From Takakia lepidozioides (Eukaryota > Streptophyta > Takakiopsida > Takakiales > Takakiaceae): a stretch of DNA of 64,000 nucleotides. Location of the stretch: the NCBI GenBank assembly GCA_030704615.1, contig CM060733.1:73594001-73658000 (forward strand), written 5' to 3'. Positions 32,901 to 47,900 of this stretch are shown piece by piece (positions within the stretch are counted from its first letter, which is position 1; each line of letters opens with the position of its first letter). Position numbers and translations under genes: made by a program. The notes beneath the pieces were generated by a model. That model ran no database searches. It was given only the letters and a program-made list of their open reading frames with translations, and was not told where the DNA came from.

Positions 32901-35900
32901 ACGATGCAGCTAACAAGCCCTAAATATTAACCGCCAACTATAAAGAAAGCGCCGCAATGCTTCTTCAAAAACCCGAGGTTGCGCCTGGTGCAAGCTGGGC
33001 ATAGGCGGTCCTCCCGTTGCAGGCTTCGCAACTTGGTTGAAATAAAGTTCTACCTCAACAGGCATATATATTGTTGGGTTGTCGCCATTGTCGACTTGTC
33101 AAGCCACTACGATGAAATAAAAGAATATATGGAGATTTTTTTCAATCTCTTGGGCTTTTCTCCGTATAATAATTTGTTTTATTGGCGTAGGATCATTATT
33201 ATTATTATTATTATTTTTCGTTCATTTTTATCTCTTCTTTGACATACCTTAAATTTAAGTAAGTGATGTCTTCCCATCTGCCAGTCTGTAAACGTAGATT
33301 CTGGGAGCCCACCCTGAACCGCCCCAATGCCCTCATGAGGGAAGGAGATAAAGGCGCCGAAAGGTAATTGGGCTGCAAGATTCTATCATCAAGGAGAACC
33401 AAGAATGCCTCTCGATAGAATTGGAGTTTTGTTGTGAGATTGGGTAGCTTCCAAGTTCTCCTGACATGTAGTTCCATAAGTTCCCTTCTAATGAGTCTGT
33501 TGCAATCCTGTTTGGATGTGATTTCCACCCGTTGTGGATTCTCTGGCAATAGCGAAGTAATAGAGAGTCCATTGCGCTCAAACTGCACACTCGGGCATAC
33601 CAAGAGTGCTTGAAACCTGCTGTTTTGAGCCTAATAGATGTTGCGAGGGCTCTTGCCATGAGCCCATTGGGTGGAAGGGCTTGTAACCTTTTAAGAAAGA
33701 TTGTAAGCCGGAAGAGGGCCTCGGTTTGAAGTGGCACGCATGCAAACTCTGCACATAGGATGTGAGATTGAGTTGTGCCTCTGGCGCCAAGCATTGCTTG
33801 GAGAAAAGATGACTGCAATGGTTCCAGATTCATTTCCCACCAGGAAACTGGGACACCAAGTGCCCAGAACTCACAACCACAAGTGGCAGCTGGGGTGACA
33901 ACGCTGTCAAATAGCCACTTTTTGGTTGGGGGGTGGCGCAGATGTATCTGTTTGCATTTGGCGGATGGAGACGGATGGAAAGAAACGAATTTTCAAACGT
34001 CCACAGCAAGCTTAATGAGCTTCTGCGACAAGGAAAAGAGAAAATAGGACAGACCAACTGATAGGACGCCAAACAAACGAAAAAGAGTAGGGGAAAGAAA
34101 TGCAGAAAAAGCAAGTATCACAAAGGTATCAAAGCAAGAAAAACCATAAAACTCCAATCAGGAAGTAGTGAGCGTAGTGTCACACTAGGTTCTTGCTCAA
34201 TCAGATAGTACCAAGACAATGAAAGGGCATACCTGTACATCTAAGCGTAAGCTACCCATCCACCGGAACCTCTCTGACTCGAAGTCCACATCCGCGACAA
34301 GCCCTGCGACCTCATCAAGCAGACCTTAACTATGGTACCTTACCTACATCCATTAGCCTACTGTTCCTAGTGGGCAATGTACATCCTGATCAAAATAGTA
34401 GTATGTTCCCTTTAGAACTGTCTTACATGTGTTTGCAGAAAGCCCAAGACACCAGACGTACCCCAAGAGAGCATAAGGATGCTGTGAAACCTGACTTGCC
34501 CTTGCATGACGGTTGCCACATCCAGTGCTTGCCTATGCCCTGCCACCCCCCTCATTCTCTTAGATGCCTAACTTGTTAATGTTGAATGGCTTCATAACTT
34601 GAACTTTGATGTGGGTACCTTTCATGACTCATTGCTTCCACGTCTTGGTCAACTCAGGAGACTACAGAAGAAAGGAAAAGAGAATGTTGAGGTGTGGTAA
34701 CAAGGCTGGAATTCTCAGCAAATATTCATAAGTTTCCACATGAAATTGCGCTCTAAATATCCAAATACATACCTCCCACGTTTTAAATCATTGAATTGTG
34801 AACCTCACGACCATGATAGGTAACCTCTCTAGAGGGGAAACATGATCATGGCTGCTAGGAAACATGGTCAAAGTGACAATAAGCAGGAAAACCATAGAAC
34901 CTTGCAAAACTGCTGTTGTGAGCCTAGAATTGGATGTTGTGAAAGGTATGGCTCTTAGGCACGACATAGCTCTAGGGCTCTCCTTCATAGTACTTCTGAG
35001 TACTGTTTAACCTTGGGTAGGTTGACAAAACTAATTCGCCTATTCGGGGTTTATTAAGGCTTCTTTCTTTCATTCTCTCTTTCTATTTGCCTCTCTCTTG
35101 ATCTCTCTTGAACTCCAACCAGGCTAAGTCTCTAGAATCCATTCAAGTGGGGGTGCTTAAGGAGTGTATGTCAGCATGCTCCAAAACAGCCAATGTGGCT
35201 GTTCGGGGTGAGTTTGGCATTCCGTCCTTAAGCTCCCGACGAGATGAATTCAAGGTCAGATGGTGGGGTCAGCTGCAACATATGCCCAACACCAGATATC
35301 CTAAGTTAATCGACTCTATATCTTGGAAACAGGACCGCCCTGTCAAACAGGCTAAGTCCTGGCAGAAGAGAGTAGAAGAGATCCTCAAGGACCTGGACCT
35401 GGATCCGCAAGTCTTGACCCTGCTGGATAAATCTGACTTAGAGGCTGTAGTGTCCTCAGCCATGTCTGTTGCCATGAGATTGTCTGATGAAAATGAAGTT
35501 AGGCAGAAAACTTCCCTGAACTTGTTTCCAGTCTGTGACATGGGGGAGGACATCTTGGATGACCTCAAGGGTCTACCCACTCTCGGCACTAGACTGAAAT
35601 TTAAACTCAGGGCAGGAAGCCTACCTTTGAAGAGCAAACAGAAGCAGAGAGGAAAGGGAGAGTGCAATTGCCCGTTGTGTGGGCAATCTGAAGACAGTAT
35701 TCATTTTCTGATACACTGTCCGGGGTTCTCTCACCAAAGAGACGCTCTCTTCAAATCTATTAAGGGAATTGTGCCTGTACCCCTGTTTACCAACTTTGAA
35801 AGTCTCGAGGCTGAGCCAAAAGCCCAGGCCCTCCTGAGGCCTAGTTTTTGGGCAAATCACACACAGCAGATTGATGCTTGTGTGAAGGGATTTCTAGAGG

Positions 35901-38900
35901 ATATCTGGAAAACCCGGATTAATTCTTTATATGGAGGTAAGTCTTACTACCAACGTCAGCCCCTGACAGAGGTAGGTTCTGTCCCTTTTGTTCCCGCTCA
36001 AACTGGGCGCGGGGTCAATGGCCACAAGGCTACGGCAAACAACGTCTTCTGAGTACAATCTCTTGATCTCCTTCCATATCATTGGCAGTTTGCAGTCTGT
36101 CAGCTTCATTTGTTTGGTCGCCCTTCCCTTATTTAAAGCTATATAAAATTGTTGAGATGATATTACCCCGAATAATCACAAAGGTCGCACTCATCGCATC
36201 ACAAGGCTCGCCCGCATGAGCCAGCACTGATTTTGCCATCCCATTCCCTGTTCCTGCATTCACAAGAAGCCGAGGTGGTTTGTTTACCATCTGAAGATAA
36301 ACGAGTTTGAGTGCAACCAGAGACATGTCACTGTGGCAAGCTAAAGCCTGGATGAGCAGCGCTGGAATCAACCTCACATTTTCTACTATGATGCCAACCC
36401 CTGCCCATCATCATCAATGCTCCACTTCATTGTAACCCCATTGGTGTCAGGTAAGTGGGCTGAAATCCCATTCCTACTCAGCTGTTTAGCATAGGGGTCA
36501 CAGCCAAAGCTCACAGGGAACAGAGAGCGAGTACTTCTTCCGGTACAATGCCAATGTCCACCCACAGTCACTCCTAAATTTCCCTCTAACCACATTGTTG
36601 TCAGCTTAGTGGGCTGACACGACACAACTGGTACTGAGAGGGTTCGTATGCCCAACAGGACTGCTAGCCAACATTTCAACAGGAACGGTCCGTGGGCACA
36701 TTCTCTTCCTTGGTAGTACCTACTGAGATTAATGTATCATGATTGTGTCGCCCTAGGAAAACATCCTTGAGAAGAGAGGCGGGCTGGATGACAAACACAC
36801 CTGCTGGCACAATGCCAAGAGGTAATTTGATGGCACGCTCCCAATCTGCTCTTTCCAGCAGACCATTCAACACCTGTCTCTTGCACAAACCACCAAGACA
36901 GCTTAGTGGATCTTATGATGGAACAAAGACAGACAGAGGGGCCAGAATACCAAAATTAAAACATACACTTCAGCGTGTTCTACCATCATCTTTGGCCACA
37001 ACCATAGAAAGATGAAAAACATCAAAATACTTCTTTCCGATTACTATTGCGCAGGAAATGGAAGATGTTGGGAAGGGACACACCTCGACTAACACTCCAT
37101 CTCCACTCACACAAATAATGCCGTCAAATAGGGAAAGATCAAATGACTTTGCCAAATCCTTGGCATGGCGTTGAAATTGTGTTTCTGTAGAGAAAATTTC
37201 AGTTACATCAAGGAAGCCACTCTGTTGCGTAAAGTCCTGACACTTCAAGGATAGCCTCTGAGCACAAATGACTTGAAGCAGGAACACTGGCAACAATGGA
37301 TGGGTCTCAATATATGGAGGTTAAGAGTGTATAGCATGACAACAGAAAAGTCTAAAAAGCTGTCACCTTTACTATGACCCTTTCTGCTTTTACCCTTCAG
37401 AGGAAAAGTATTGAGGCAGGATTCTCTCTGTCAATATTCTTCTTGTGTTTGAAGTCGGATGTGTGAATTTTGCAGTTTTGTTTGGGCTCATGTTTTGTAT
37501 GACGTTTGCTGGTCTGTATGACTGTCCGTGCACACAACTCCCTGTAATCCACCAGGAGGTGGTAATTCAGTTCTTATTAGCAAGGAGAAGAACCTAGTAT
37601 GTCTAATTAACTACTGTAGGTGAGATCATGTAGCCTGCAAAGTAGTGAAATGTGGCATGGCTTGGTTTCCTTTTCCCTTTGTTCCAGTTTTACTTCCTAC
37701 AAGAACAACAGTCAAATACTCACTTTGACCAATCAATGACAGAGCTCAGTGTACACTTAAGAAGACACCGCACCTCGCATTGTGAAGGTAATTCCAGCAG
37801 ACTTCAGTAAAGGCTCCACACTCTGTTTAAAAACTTTCTTTCCAACTCCACCCCCACCAAAGGGGTTGACAAATACCAGCAGCCTCTTTGGCCTCCCTGT
37901 CCAACGAAAGGCCCATCCTTTGTCACTTTTCCGGTCACTGGCACACAAACACACACTCTCTCTGTCTCCCTGTACTCTAGGAAGCCTATTACCATTGGGT
38001 GGACTTGATATGCGAGTAGATAAATGTCTCTGTGCTAAATGCCGGCCTTGCGACCTCGTGTCTTTGTTTGTTTTGACCTGAAGCACTCTCCTTCGGGTAA
38101 GGTAGTGCATTGGATTTAGTTGGAGAGTTTGGGGCCTCTCCCTCTTTAGAATATGTCTACGCGGGCCATTCCCTGCAGCTCCTTTGGAGTGTGATCTCTG
38201 AATGGTAACAAGCAGAACCCTACCGCTTGGGGGCAGCCCCTCCGCCCAATATTGGCAGTTGTATGCTCTGTCTAGCATGCTTGGAACTTGGGCTAGGGTT
38301 GGTCCTTGTGCTTAAACTTATAGCCTGCGAAATCAATCAATATATCATACCATGTCGAAAACAACACTCCCCAGGGTGATTCCTGGGAATTGGTTACTTA
38401 TGCCAAATCTAGGGCTTCATGTGTAGTTTTGGGGTGAATCCCAGCATGGACGATGTGTCCTCTAAAACTACCTGCTCCAGCCTAGGCTTGGATTATGTGG
38501 CTAATGGCATCATCTCAAGTCTTGATAACAGAGGCACCTTGAAGGTTTCAATGTCTAAAAATGCTACAAATAGAATCTCACATCAAATCAATCTCAAAGA
38601 AGTTCGTCTGACTGGCTGAAGAGTGGTATTAGACATTGGTGATTCAATGAGGCGCTCTAGGAAGACAACCAAGGGTGGGGACTTCAACTTGAAAGTTTCT
38701 AACCGGTTTGATGCCCTGGATGAGGTTGATACCAAGCAGCCAGACAGACTAGCTGGCCCTAATCTACATACGGGGTAATTGTCCCCCCTCTGCAGAACGG
38801 TTGGCCGTCCAGGAGCAACCATAGGCTACCTAGACGGCAAACAGCCCATATGCAAAGGGCTGGGCACTTTCAACTTCTCAGGGATGACTAACCAATTTCT

Positions 38901-41900
38901 GACAAGTTCTGCCGCCTCTGCCAAGCATGGTCGAAAAGGTGTTGGCTTCTTCGTCTGGGATTTCTTGTGTGACAATTGTGAAATTATCAACACGGTTTGT
39001 GGTATCAGCACAGTATCTGGCTGAAACTGAAATTGAAGGGCGGCGTGAGCACAAAGGACCTATTTGTGGGTTTTGTTACATGCCCACAGAGGGGAGCCTT
39101 AGTGCTGATGCAGACAAAGCCTTCGAAGACGTAAAGCTGGACTGTGCTAAGTTCCTCACCAAAGGTCAGGTGGTCGTATTGAGTATGTCCAGGCCTTGCA
39201 AGATGCTCCCCTCACTTTGTCCACTCGCTCCAAGACCTTCAGTCTCGCTCTGACAATGCAAGAAATGAAGTCAAAACAGCAGTGGATTCTTGGGAGAGTT
39301 TCGTCTCCTCTGTGGCTGACAAGATCATTGGGAGGAAACTAATTGTCTGTGGTAGAGCTGTTAATTGGTGGACTTATGAGATTAAACTCAAGATAGCTGA
39401 GAGACGAGTCCTCTATAAAGAGTGTTGCAATTTGAAAACCAACAAAGAATTGTGGGCTAGGTACTACCAGGTCCGCAAAGATATCAATCAGCTTGTAAGA
39501 TCTCAGAAGAAATTATACTGGGACAAGTTATACAGTGAAATAAACTCAAACCACCATGGTGGTAATGACAAGAGATTCTGGTTGGCCCTTCAACGTTTGT
39601 ACAAGCCGAAAAACTGTCAGCAAGTACAAGCGCTGAAGACTACTAAGGGTGCAGTGGTGACTTCAACGGTTGACATTGTCAAAACCTTTGAAACCCACTA
39701 CAGTATCCTTGGCAGAACTCCTAGGTCTAACAGTGAGGGGTCCTCTGAAGAATGGAAGGACACAGTTGGAAAAACTGTTCCTATGATTCAAAACAGCCCT
39801 GATGAACTGGAGTATAGTTCAAAGGCTTACAACGCTCCCATTAGTTCTTCTGAGATTGTGGAAGCAATTGAGCATTTAAACGGATATAAAGCTGGTGGAC
39901 CTGATGGCATAGTCAACGAGCTTATCAAGCACGGTGGCGACCCCATGATAGAGGCCCTAGTTCTCCTCTTTAACCTTATCTGGAAGACTGAAATGATCCC
40001 CTTTCGCTGGCGACAGGGGGTCATTGTCAATCTATACAAGAAGGGTGACAGAGAAGAACCGGGGAACTACCGTGGCATCATGCTCCTCAATGCTGTTGGC
40101 AAGATATTTTGCAGAGTTATGAGTACTCGTCTCGAGGTTGATCTGGTATCTAGAGGTTGTTTCCACGAAGGCCAAGCTGGCTTTCGGCGAGACAGGTGTG
40201 TGGATCATATCTTCACTCTAAGCCAGATTATCCAGGGAAGGAAAAAAGAAGGGAAACCCACTCATGTTTTTTTCTTGGATGTCAAAAAGGCTTATGACAC
40301 AGTGTGGAGTTATGGCCTATGGCTCCGCCTCTGGTCCTGTGGGATCCAAGGGAAAGATGTGGAGAGTTGTCCATAACTTGTATGCTCACACCAAAAGTTG
40401 TGTCACTGTTAATGGACAGAAGTCTAACTTCTTTGACATAGACCAAGGTGTAGCTCAAGGATGTACCCTCTCCCCGCTGCTCTTCAATGTTTTCATCAAT
40501 CAACTCCTCGAGGATGTGGAAAGTGAGGGATTTGGGTTAAGGGTGGGAGATGCCACCATACCAGCCCTTATGTTTGCGGGTGACTTCGCAGGCATAGGGG
40601 AGACTCCTTCCAACCTCCAGGAGTTGACTGATTGCGCGAAGAGATACTCTTTGGGGCTAGAGGCTAACATCAGTAAATGTGCTGTGGTGGCATTCAACGA
40701 CAGAGGAGAGGGAGGAAGTGATCTCAAGTGGCAGTGGGGTAGCCAAGAGATTCCGCTCCTCCCTTTCTACACATACCTGGGCGTTGAGTTTTCCTCCAAC
40801 TGTAACTGGGATGCACATATCCGGAAAGTTGTTCAAACTGGCAAGGGCAAAGCAGTGGGTCTCACTAAATTTTTCCACTGCAGAGGGATCAACTCTGAGG
40901 TTAAGAAAACCATGCTTTGTCGCGTTATTAGACCTGCCTTGGAGTACGCATCTGCAATATGGGTTGATAACTCCAGCCAGGCTAAGTCTCTAGAATCCAA
41001 TCAAGTGGGGGTGCTTAAGGAGTGCATGTCAGCATGCTCCAAAACAGCCAATGTGGCTGTTCGGGGTGAGTTTGGCATACCGTCCTTAAGCTCCCGACGA
41101 GATGAATTCAAGGTCAGATGGTGGGGTCAGCTGCAACACATGCCCAACACCAGATATCCTAAGTTAATCCACTCTATATCTTGGAAACAGGACCGCCCGT
41201 CAAACAGGCTAAGTCCTGGCAGAAGAGAGTAGAAGAGATTCTCAAGGATCCGAATCTGGATCCGCAAGTCTTGACCCTGCTGGATAAACCTGACTTAGAG
41301 GTTGTAGTGTCCAAAGCCATGTCTGTTGCCATGAAATTGTTTGATGAAAATGAAATTAGGCAGAGAACTTCCCTGAACTTGTTTCCAGTCTGTGACATGG
41401 GGGAGGACATCATGGATGACCTCAAGGTTCTACCCACTCTCGGCACTAGACTGAAATTTAAACTCAGGGCAGGAAGCCTACCTTTGAACAGCAAACAGAA
41501 GCAGAGAGGAAAGGGAGAGTGCAATTGCCCGAAGACAATATTCATTTCCTGATTCATTGTCCGGGGTTCTCTCACCAGAGAGACGCTCACCTCAAATCTA
41601 TCAAGGGAATTGTGCCTGTACCTCTGTTTACCAACTTTGAAAGTCTCGAGGCTGAGCCAAAAGCCCAGGCCCTTCTGGGGCCTAGTTACTGGGGAAACCA
41701 CACACAGCAGATTGATGCTTGTGTGCAGGGATTTCTAGAGGATATCTGGAAAACCCGGATGAATGTTTTATGCCAAGGTAAGTCTTACTACCAACGTCAG
41801 CCCATGACAGAGGTAGGTTCTGTCCCTTTGTGTTCCGCTCAAACTGGGCGCGGGGTCAATGGCCACAAGGCTACGGCAAACAACGTCTTATGAGTACATT

Positions 41901-44900
41901 CTCTCTCTCTCTCTCTTTCTCCCTGCAGGTTTCAGGAACTCCTGGTATGCTCGAGTGGACAGTTTATTTCAACGTAACGGACTTTCTACTGCTTTCCTAT
42001 TACCAATGAACCCAGATGAGGTGGACATCACATCCAGACATGACCGCAACAGACTCATTCGGAGAGAGCTTATGGAATTACATGTCAAGAGAACTTGGAT
42101 GCTACCCAATCTCACGACAAAGCTCCACTTCTATCGAGAGACATTCTTGGTGCTCCGCGATGATAGAATCTTGAGACCAAATTACCTTTCAGCACCCTTA
42201 TCTCCTTCCCTCTTGAGGGCATTGGGGCTGTTCAGGGTGGGTTCCCACAACCTATGGATAGAGACTGGCAGATGGGAAAACCTGCAACGGGAGGACCGCC
42301 TATGTCCAGCTTGCATAGGGCGCAGCAAGGAAATTGAAACTGAAGAACACTTCTTCTTCTACTGCCCTCTATACTACGAGATCCGTGGGAGATTTCACTG
42401 TTTATTCAGTGGAACCCAAACTCTCACTGATGTCTTTCACTATGAGGATCAAAAATGCGTGGCAGCCTACCTACACGAGGCCTTCACCCTTAGACAATCG
42501 CTAGAACATTAATTGTGATTTCTGGATCTGTTCCTCTCTCATGTTTTCTTCCATTTTGTCCCATAAGCTCTACGAGCTTTCCGTGGACGTTATAAAGCAC
42601 CATTTCATTTCATTTCATTTCCCTGTCCTCTAGGAAGCCTATTGACATTGGGTGGACTTGATACGGGAGTACATTAATGTCTCTGTGACTAAATGCCGGC
42701 CTTGTGACCTCGTGTCCTTGTTTGTTTCGACCTGAAGCGCTTTGCTTCAGGTAAGGTAGTGCATTGGATTTAGTTGGAAAGCTTGGGGCCTTTCCCTCTT
42801 TAGAATATGCCTACACGGGCCATTCCCTGCAACTCCCTGGAGTGTGATCTCTGAATGGTAACAAGCGGACTCCTACCGCTTGGGGGCAGCCCCTCCGCCC
42901 AAATTGGGCAGTCATATGCTCTGTCTAGCATACTCGGCACTTGGGCTCAGGTTGGTTCCTGTGCTTAAACTTATAGCCTGCGAGAACAATCAAAAATTTA
43001 GCTCCTATCAACATCAACACTCCTCAGGGTGATCCCTGGGAATTGGTTACTTATGCCAAATCTAGGGCTTCATGTGTAGTTTTTGGGGTGAATCCCAGGA
43101 TGGACGATGTGTCCTTTAAAACTACATGCTCTAGCTTAGGCTTGGATTTCATGGCTAATGGTACCATCTCGAGACTTGATAACAGGGGTACGTTGAAGGT
43201 TGCAATGACCAAAAGTGCTTCTAATAGAGTCCCGCATCAATTCAATCTCAAAGAAGTTCGTCCCTTGACTGGCTGGAGAGCGGTCTTAGACATTGGTGAT
43301 TCAATGTCTCTAGGAAGACAACCAAGGGCAACGACTTCAACTTGAGAGTTTCTAATCGGTTTGATGCTCTGGATGAGGTTGAATCCAAACAGCCAGAAGG
43401 ACAAGATGCCCCTAAATGTACGGAACCTGAACGTCCTGAATCTGAAGGATTTGGTACTCTGAATGGTTTACCAATCCTCAAGGTTTACACAAGACGAACA
43501 AATTCTATACACGGGGTAATTGTCCGCAAGCCGTCAGATGGACAATCTGTCCCTAAGTGTGCAGAGCCTGAACGTCGTGTAACTGAAGGATTTGGTACTC
43601 TAAATGGTTTACCAATCCTCAAAGTCTACACAAGACGAGCAAAATCTATACACGGGGTAATTGTCCCCAAGCAGAATGACGGACAATCTGCCCCTATGTG
43701 TGTGGAGCCTGTGCGTCGTGTAACTGAAAGATTTGGTACCCTGAATAGTTTACCAATTCTCAAAGTTTACACAAGACGAGCAAAATCTACACATGGGGTA
43801 ACTGTCCCCCCTTTGCAGAACGGTTGGCCGTCCAGGAGCAATCACAAGCTACCTAGACAATCACAATCACAAACAATTCACATGCAAAGGGCTGGCTTGC
43901 GGCTGGCCACTTTCAACTTCTCAGGGTTGACCAACCAAAGGAAACAACTCAAAGTGGGACAAGTTCTTCGGACTAATGATATTCATATCTGTGCTGGGCA
44001 AGAAACATGGGAAACGTCGGATAAACTGGTTGGAGATGTCAATGGTTATAAATGGGCAGGTAAGATGTGTACTCTCAAGGCAGCCTCTGCCAAACGCGGT
44101 CAAAAAGGGGTTGGATTCTTTGTCCATGATTTCTTGTTTGACAATTGTGAAATTATCAACAAGGGTTTGAGGTACGAGCATAGTATCTGGCTAAAACTGA
44201 ATCTGAAGGGCGGCATGAGTACAAAGGACCTCTTTGTTGGTTGTGTTTACATGCCCACAGAGGGGACCCTTAGTGCTGACGCAGACAAGGCCTTCGAAGA
44301 TGTAAAGCTGGACTGTGCTTCGTTCCTTGCCAAAGGTCAGGTGGTACTATTGGGGGACTTCAATGCCCGGGTGGGCAAAGGGATCCATCAGGACGATATC
44401 ATTGGACCTTTTGGTGAGGACGAGCTGAATTCTAATGGCAGACGGTTAATTAACTGTCTAGAAGAGCTTCAGCTTTTGACCTTGAATAACAGGACAAGAG
44501 GTGACCAAGTGCAGTGGACTCGTGAGAAATCCCAAACTGGGGAACGTTCCATTGTGGACTATATCATAATGGACAAAATTTTGTTCCCCCAGTGTGCCAA
44601 TGTGTTGATCGACAGAACTGATATTGGTACCTCTGACCACTTCCTGGTTTGGACTGAGATCAAAAGGTGTTTTCCCACCACCAAGAGATCTGTGAAACGT
44701 TCGATTCGGAAGTGGCGCATAGAAAAATTCCAAAATGAGGAGGTCCAGGCCTTGCAAGAGGCTCTCCCTCATTTTGTCCAATCGCTCCAAGAACTTCAGT
44801 CACGCTCTGTTAATGCAAGAAATGAAGTCAAAAGAGCAGTGGACTCTTGGGAGAGTTTCGTTTCCTCCGTGGCTGACAAGATCATTGGGAGGAAACTAAT

Positions 44901-47900
44901 TGTCTGCGGTAGAGCAGTTAATTGGTGGACCAATGAGATTAAACTCAAGATAGCTGAGAGACGAGCCCTCTATAAAGAGTGCTGCAATTTGGAAACCAAC
45001 AGAGAATTGTGGGCGAGGTACTACCAGCTCCGTAAAGATATTTGTTAGGTCTCAGAAGAAATTATACTGGGACAAGTTATACAGTGAAATAAACTCAAAC
45101 CACCATGGTGGTAATGACAAGAAATTCTGGTTGGCCCTTCAACGTTTGTACAAGCCGAAAAACGGTCAGCAAGTACAAGCGCTGAAGACTACTAAAGGTG
45201 CAGTGGTGACTTCATCGGTTGACATTGTCAAAACCTTTGAAACTCACTACAGTATCCTTGGTCTAACAGTGAGGGGTCTTCTGCTGAATGGAGGACACAG
45301 TTGGAAAAACTGTTCCTATGATTCAAAACAGCCCTGATGAACTGGAGTATATTTCAATGGCTTATAATGCTCCCATTAGTTCTTCTGAGATTGTGGAAGC
45401 AATTGAACATTTAAATGGATATAAAGCTGGTGGACCTGATGGTATTGTCAACGAGCTTATCAAGCACGGTGGTGATCCCATGATAGAGGCCCTAGTTCTC
45501 CTCTTTAACCTTATCTGGAAGACTGAAATGATCCCCTTTCGCTGGCGACAGGGGGTCATTGTCAATCTATACAAGAAGGGTGACAGAGAAGAACCGGGGA
45601 ACTACCGTGGCATCACGCTCCTCAATGCTGTTGGCAAGACATTCTGCAGAGTTATAAGTACTCGTCTCGAGGTTGATCTGGAGTCTAGAGGTTGTTTCCA
45701 CGAAGGCCAAGCTGGCTTTCGGCGAAACAGGGGCTGTGTGGATCATATCTTCACTCTAAGCCAGATTATCCAGGGAAGGAAAAAAGAAGGGAAACCCACT
45801 TATGTTTTTTTCCTGGATGTCAAAAAGGCTTATGACACAGTGTGGAGAGATGGCCTATGGTTCCGCCTCTGGTCTTGTGGGATCAAGGGAAAGATGTGGA
45901 GAGTTGTCCACAACTTGTATGCTCACACCAAAAGCTGTGTCACTGTTAACGGACAGAAGTCCAACTTCTTTGACATAGACCAAGGTGTAGCTCAAGGATG
46001 TACTCTCTCCCCTCTGCTCTTCAATGTTTTCATCAATCAACTCCTCGAGGATGTGGAAAGTGAGGGATTTGGGTTAAGGGTGGGGGATACCACCATACCA
46101 GCCCTTATGTTTGCGGATGACTTCGCAGGCATAGGGGAGACTCCAACCAATCTCCAGGAGTTGATTGATTGCGCGAAGAGATACTTTGATCTTTGGGGGC
46201 TAGAGGCTAATGTCAGCAAATGTGCAGTGGTAGCATTCAACGACAGAGGAGAGGGAGGAAGTGATCTTAAGTGGCAGTGGGGTAGCCAAGAGATCCCGGT
46301 CCTCCCTTCCTACACTTACCTGGGCGTTGAGTTTTCCTTCCAATTGTAATTGGGATGCACATATCCGGAAAGTTGTTCAAACTGGCAAGGGCAAAGCTCT
46401 GGGGCTCACTAAATTTTTCCACTGCAGAGGGGTCAACTCTGAGGTTAAGAAAACCATGCTTTGTCGCGTTATTAGACCTGCCTTGGAGTACGCATCTGCT
46501 ATATGGGTTGATAACTCCAACCAGGCTAAGTCTCTAGAATCCATTCAAGTGGGGGTGCTTAAGGAGTGTATGTCAGCATGCTCCAAAACAGCCAATGTGG
46601 CTGTTCGGGGTGAGTTTGGCATTCCGTCCTGAAGCTCCCGACGAGATGAATTCAAGGTCAGATGGTGGGGTCAGCTGCAACATATGCCCAACACCAGATA
46701 TCCTAAGTTAATCGACTCTATATCTTGGAAACAGGACCGCCCTGTCAAACAGGCTAAGTCCTGGCAGAAGAGAGTAGAAGAGAATCTCAAGGACCTGGAC
46801 CTGGATCCGCAAGTCTTGACCCTGCTGGATAAATCTGACTTAGAGGCTGTAGTGTCCTCAGCCATGTCTGTTGCCATGAGATTGTCTGATGAAAATGAAG
46901 TTAGGCAGAAAACTTCCCTGAACTTGTTTCCAGTCTGTGACATGGAGGAGGACATCTTGGATGACCTCAAGGGTCTACCCACTCTCGGCACTAGACTGAA
47001 ATTTAAACTCAGGGCAGGAAGCCTACCTTTGAACAGCAAACAGAAGCAGAGAGGAAAGGGAGAGTGCAATTGCCCGCTGTGTGGGCAATCTGAAGACAGT
47101 ATTCACTTTCTGATACACTGTCCGGGGTTCTCTCACCAAAGAGACGCTCTCTTCAATTCTATCAAGGGAATTGTGCCTGTACCCCTGTTTAACAACTTTG
47201 AAAGTCTCGAGGCTGAGCCAAAAGCCCAGGCCCTCCTGAGGCCTAGTTTTTGGGCAAATCACACACCGCAGATTGATGCTTGTGTGAAGGGATTTCTAGA
47301 GGATATCTGGAAAACCCGGAGGGCGCGGGGTCAATGGCCACAAGGCTACGGCAAACAACGTCTTATGAGTACAATCTCTCTCTCTCTCTCTGTCTCAGAG
47401 CATTGAGGACCCAAAGCGCCTCACAGCCCACCTGTATGTGGCCCTCCATTTTCTGGTGGTCATTTGATGGAAATAGATTTCTTTTTGCAGTGTTTTCTTC
47501 CATAGATCCTGCGGGCCCCTGTGGACATTGTAGAGTTTTTGTTTTTGTTTTTGTTTGAGTTTGAGTTTTTGTCTTTTGTTCTTAAGCTCTTTGAGCTTTC
47601 CGCGGACATTATAAAGTACCATTTCATTTCAGTTTTCTTGCCCTGCACACTGTGAGATCCAGGGCAGATACTGGGGGCTTTTCAGAGATTCCTCATTCCT
47701 ACAAGAGGCCTGTAACTATAAGGACCCAAAGTGCTTGGCGGCTCACTTGGGCAACGTGGGCTTTGGGCGTTCGTTTCTGTGGTTCTACTGTGTTGTTCTA
47801 CTTTTTGTACCTTGGACCGTTTTGGCCTCCCACGGACTTAATGGACTTCTGTCTTCTTCTCTTGATATTTACGCTTTGTGGGGCTTTGCGATTCACATAG

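Noticed and set aside
36386-36679. Minus-strand ORF of 97 codons between SPHK exons 4 and 5
   Set aside because: No similarity to kinase sequence; flanking exons join in phase without it, so it is intronic.
37757-38278. The whole 173-codon minus ORF as a SPHK exon
   Set aside because: Only 37,774-37,896 matches the kinase and has in-phase splice sites; the rest runs into the 5' end of LINE A copy 1.
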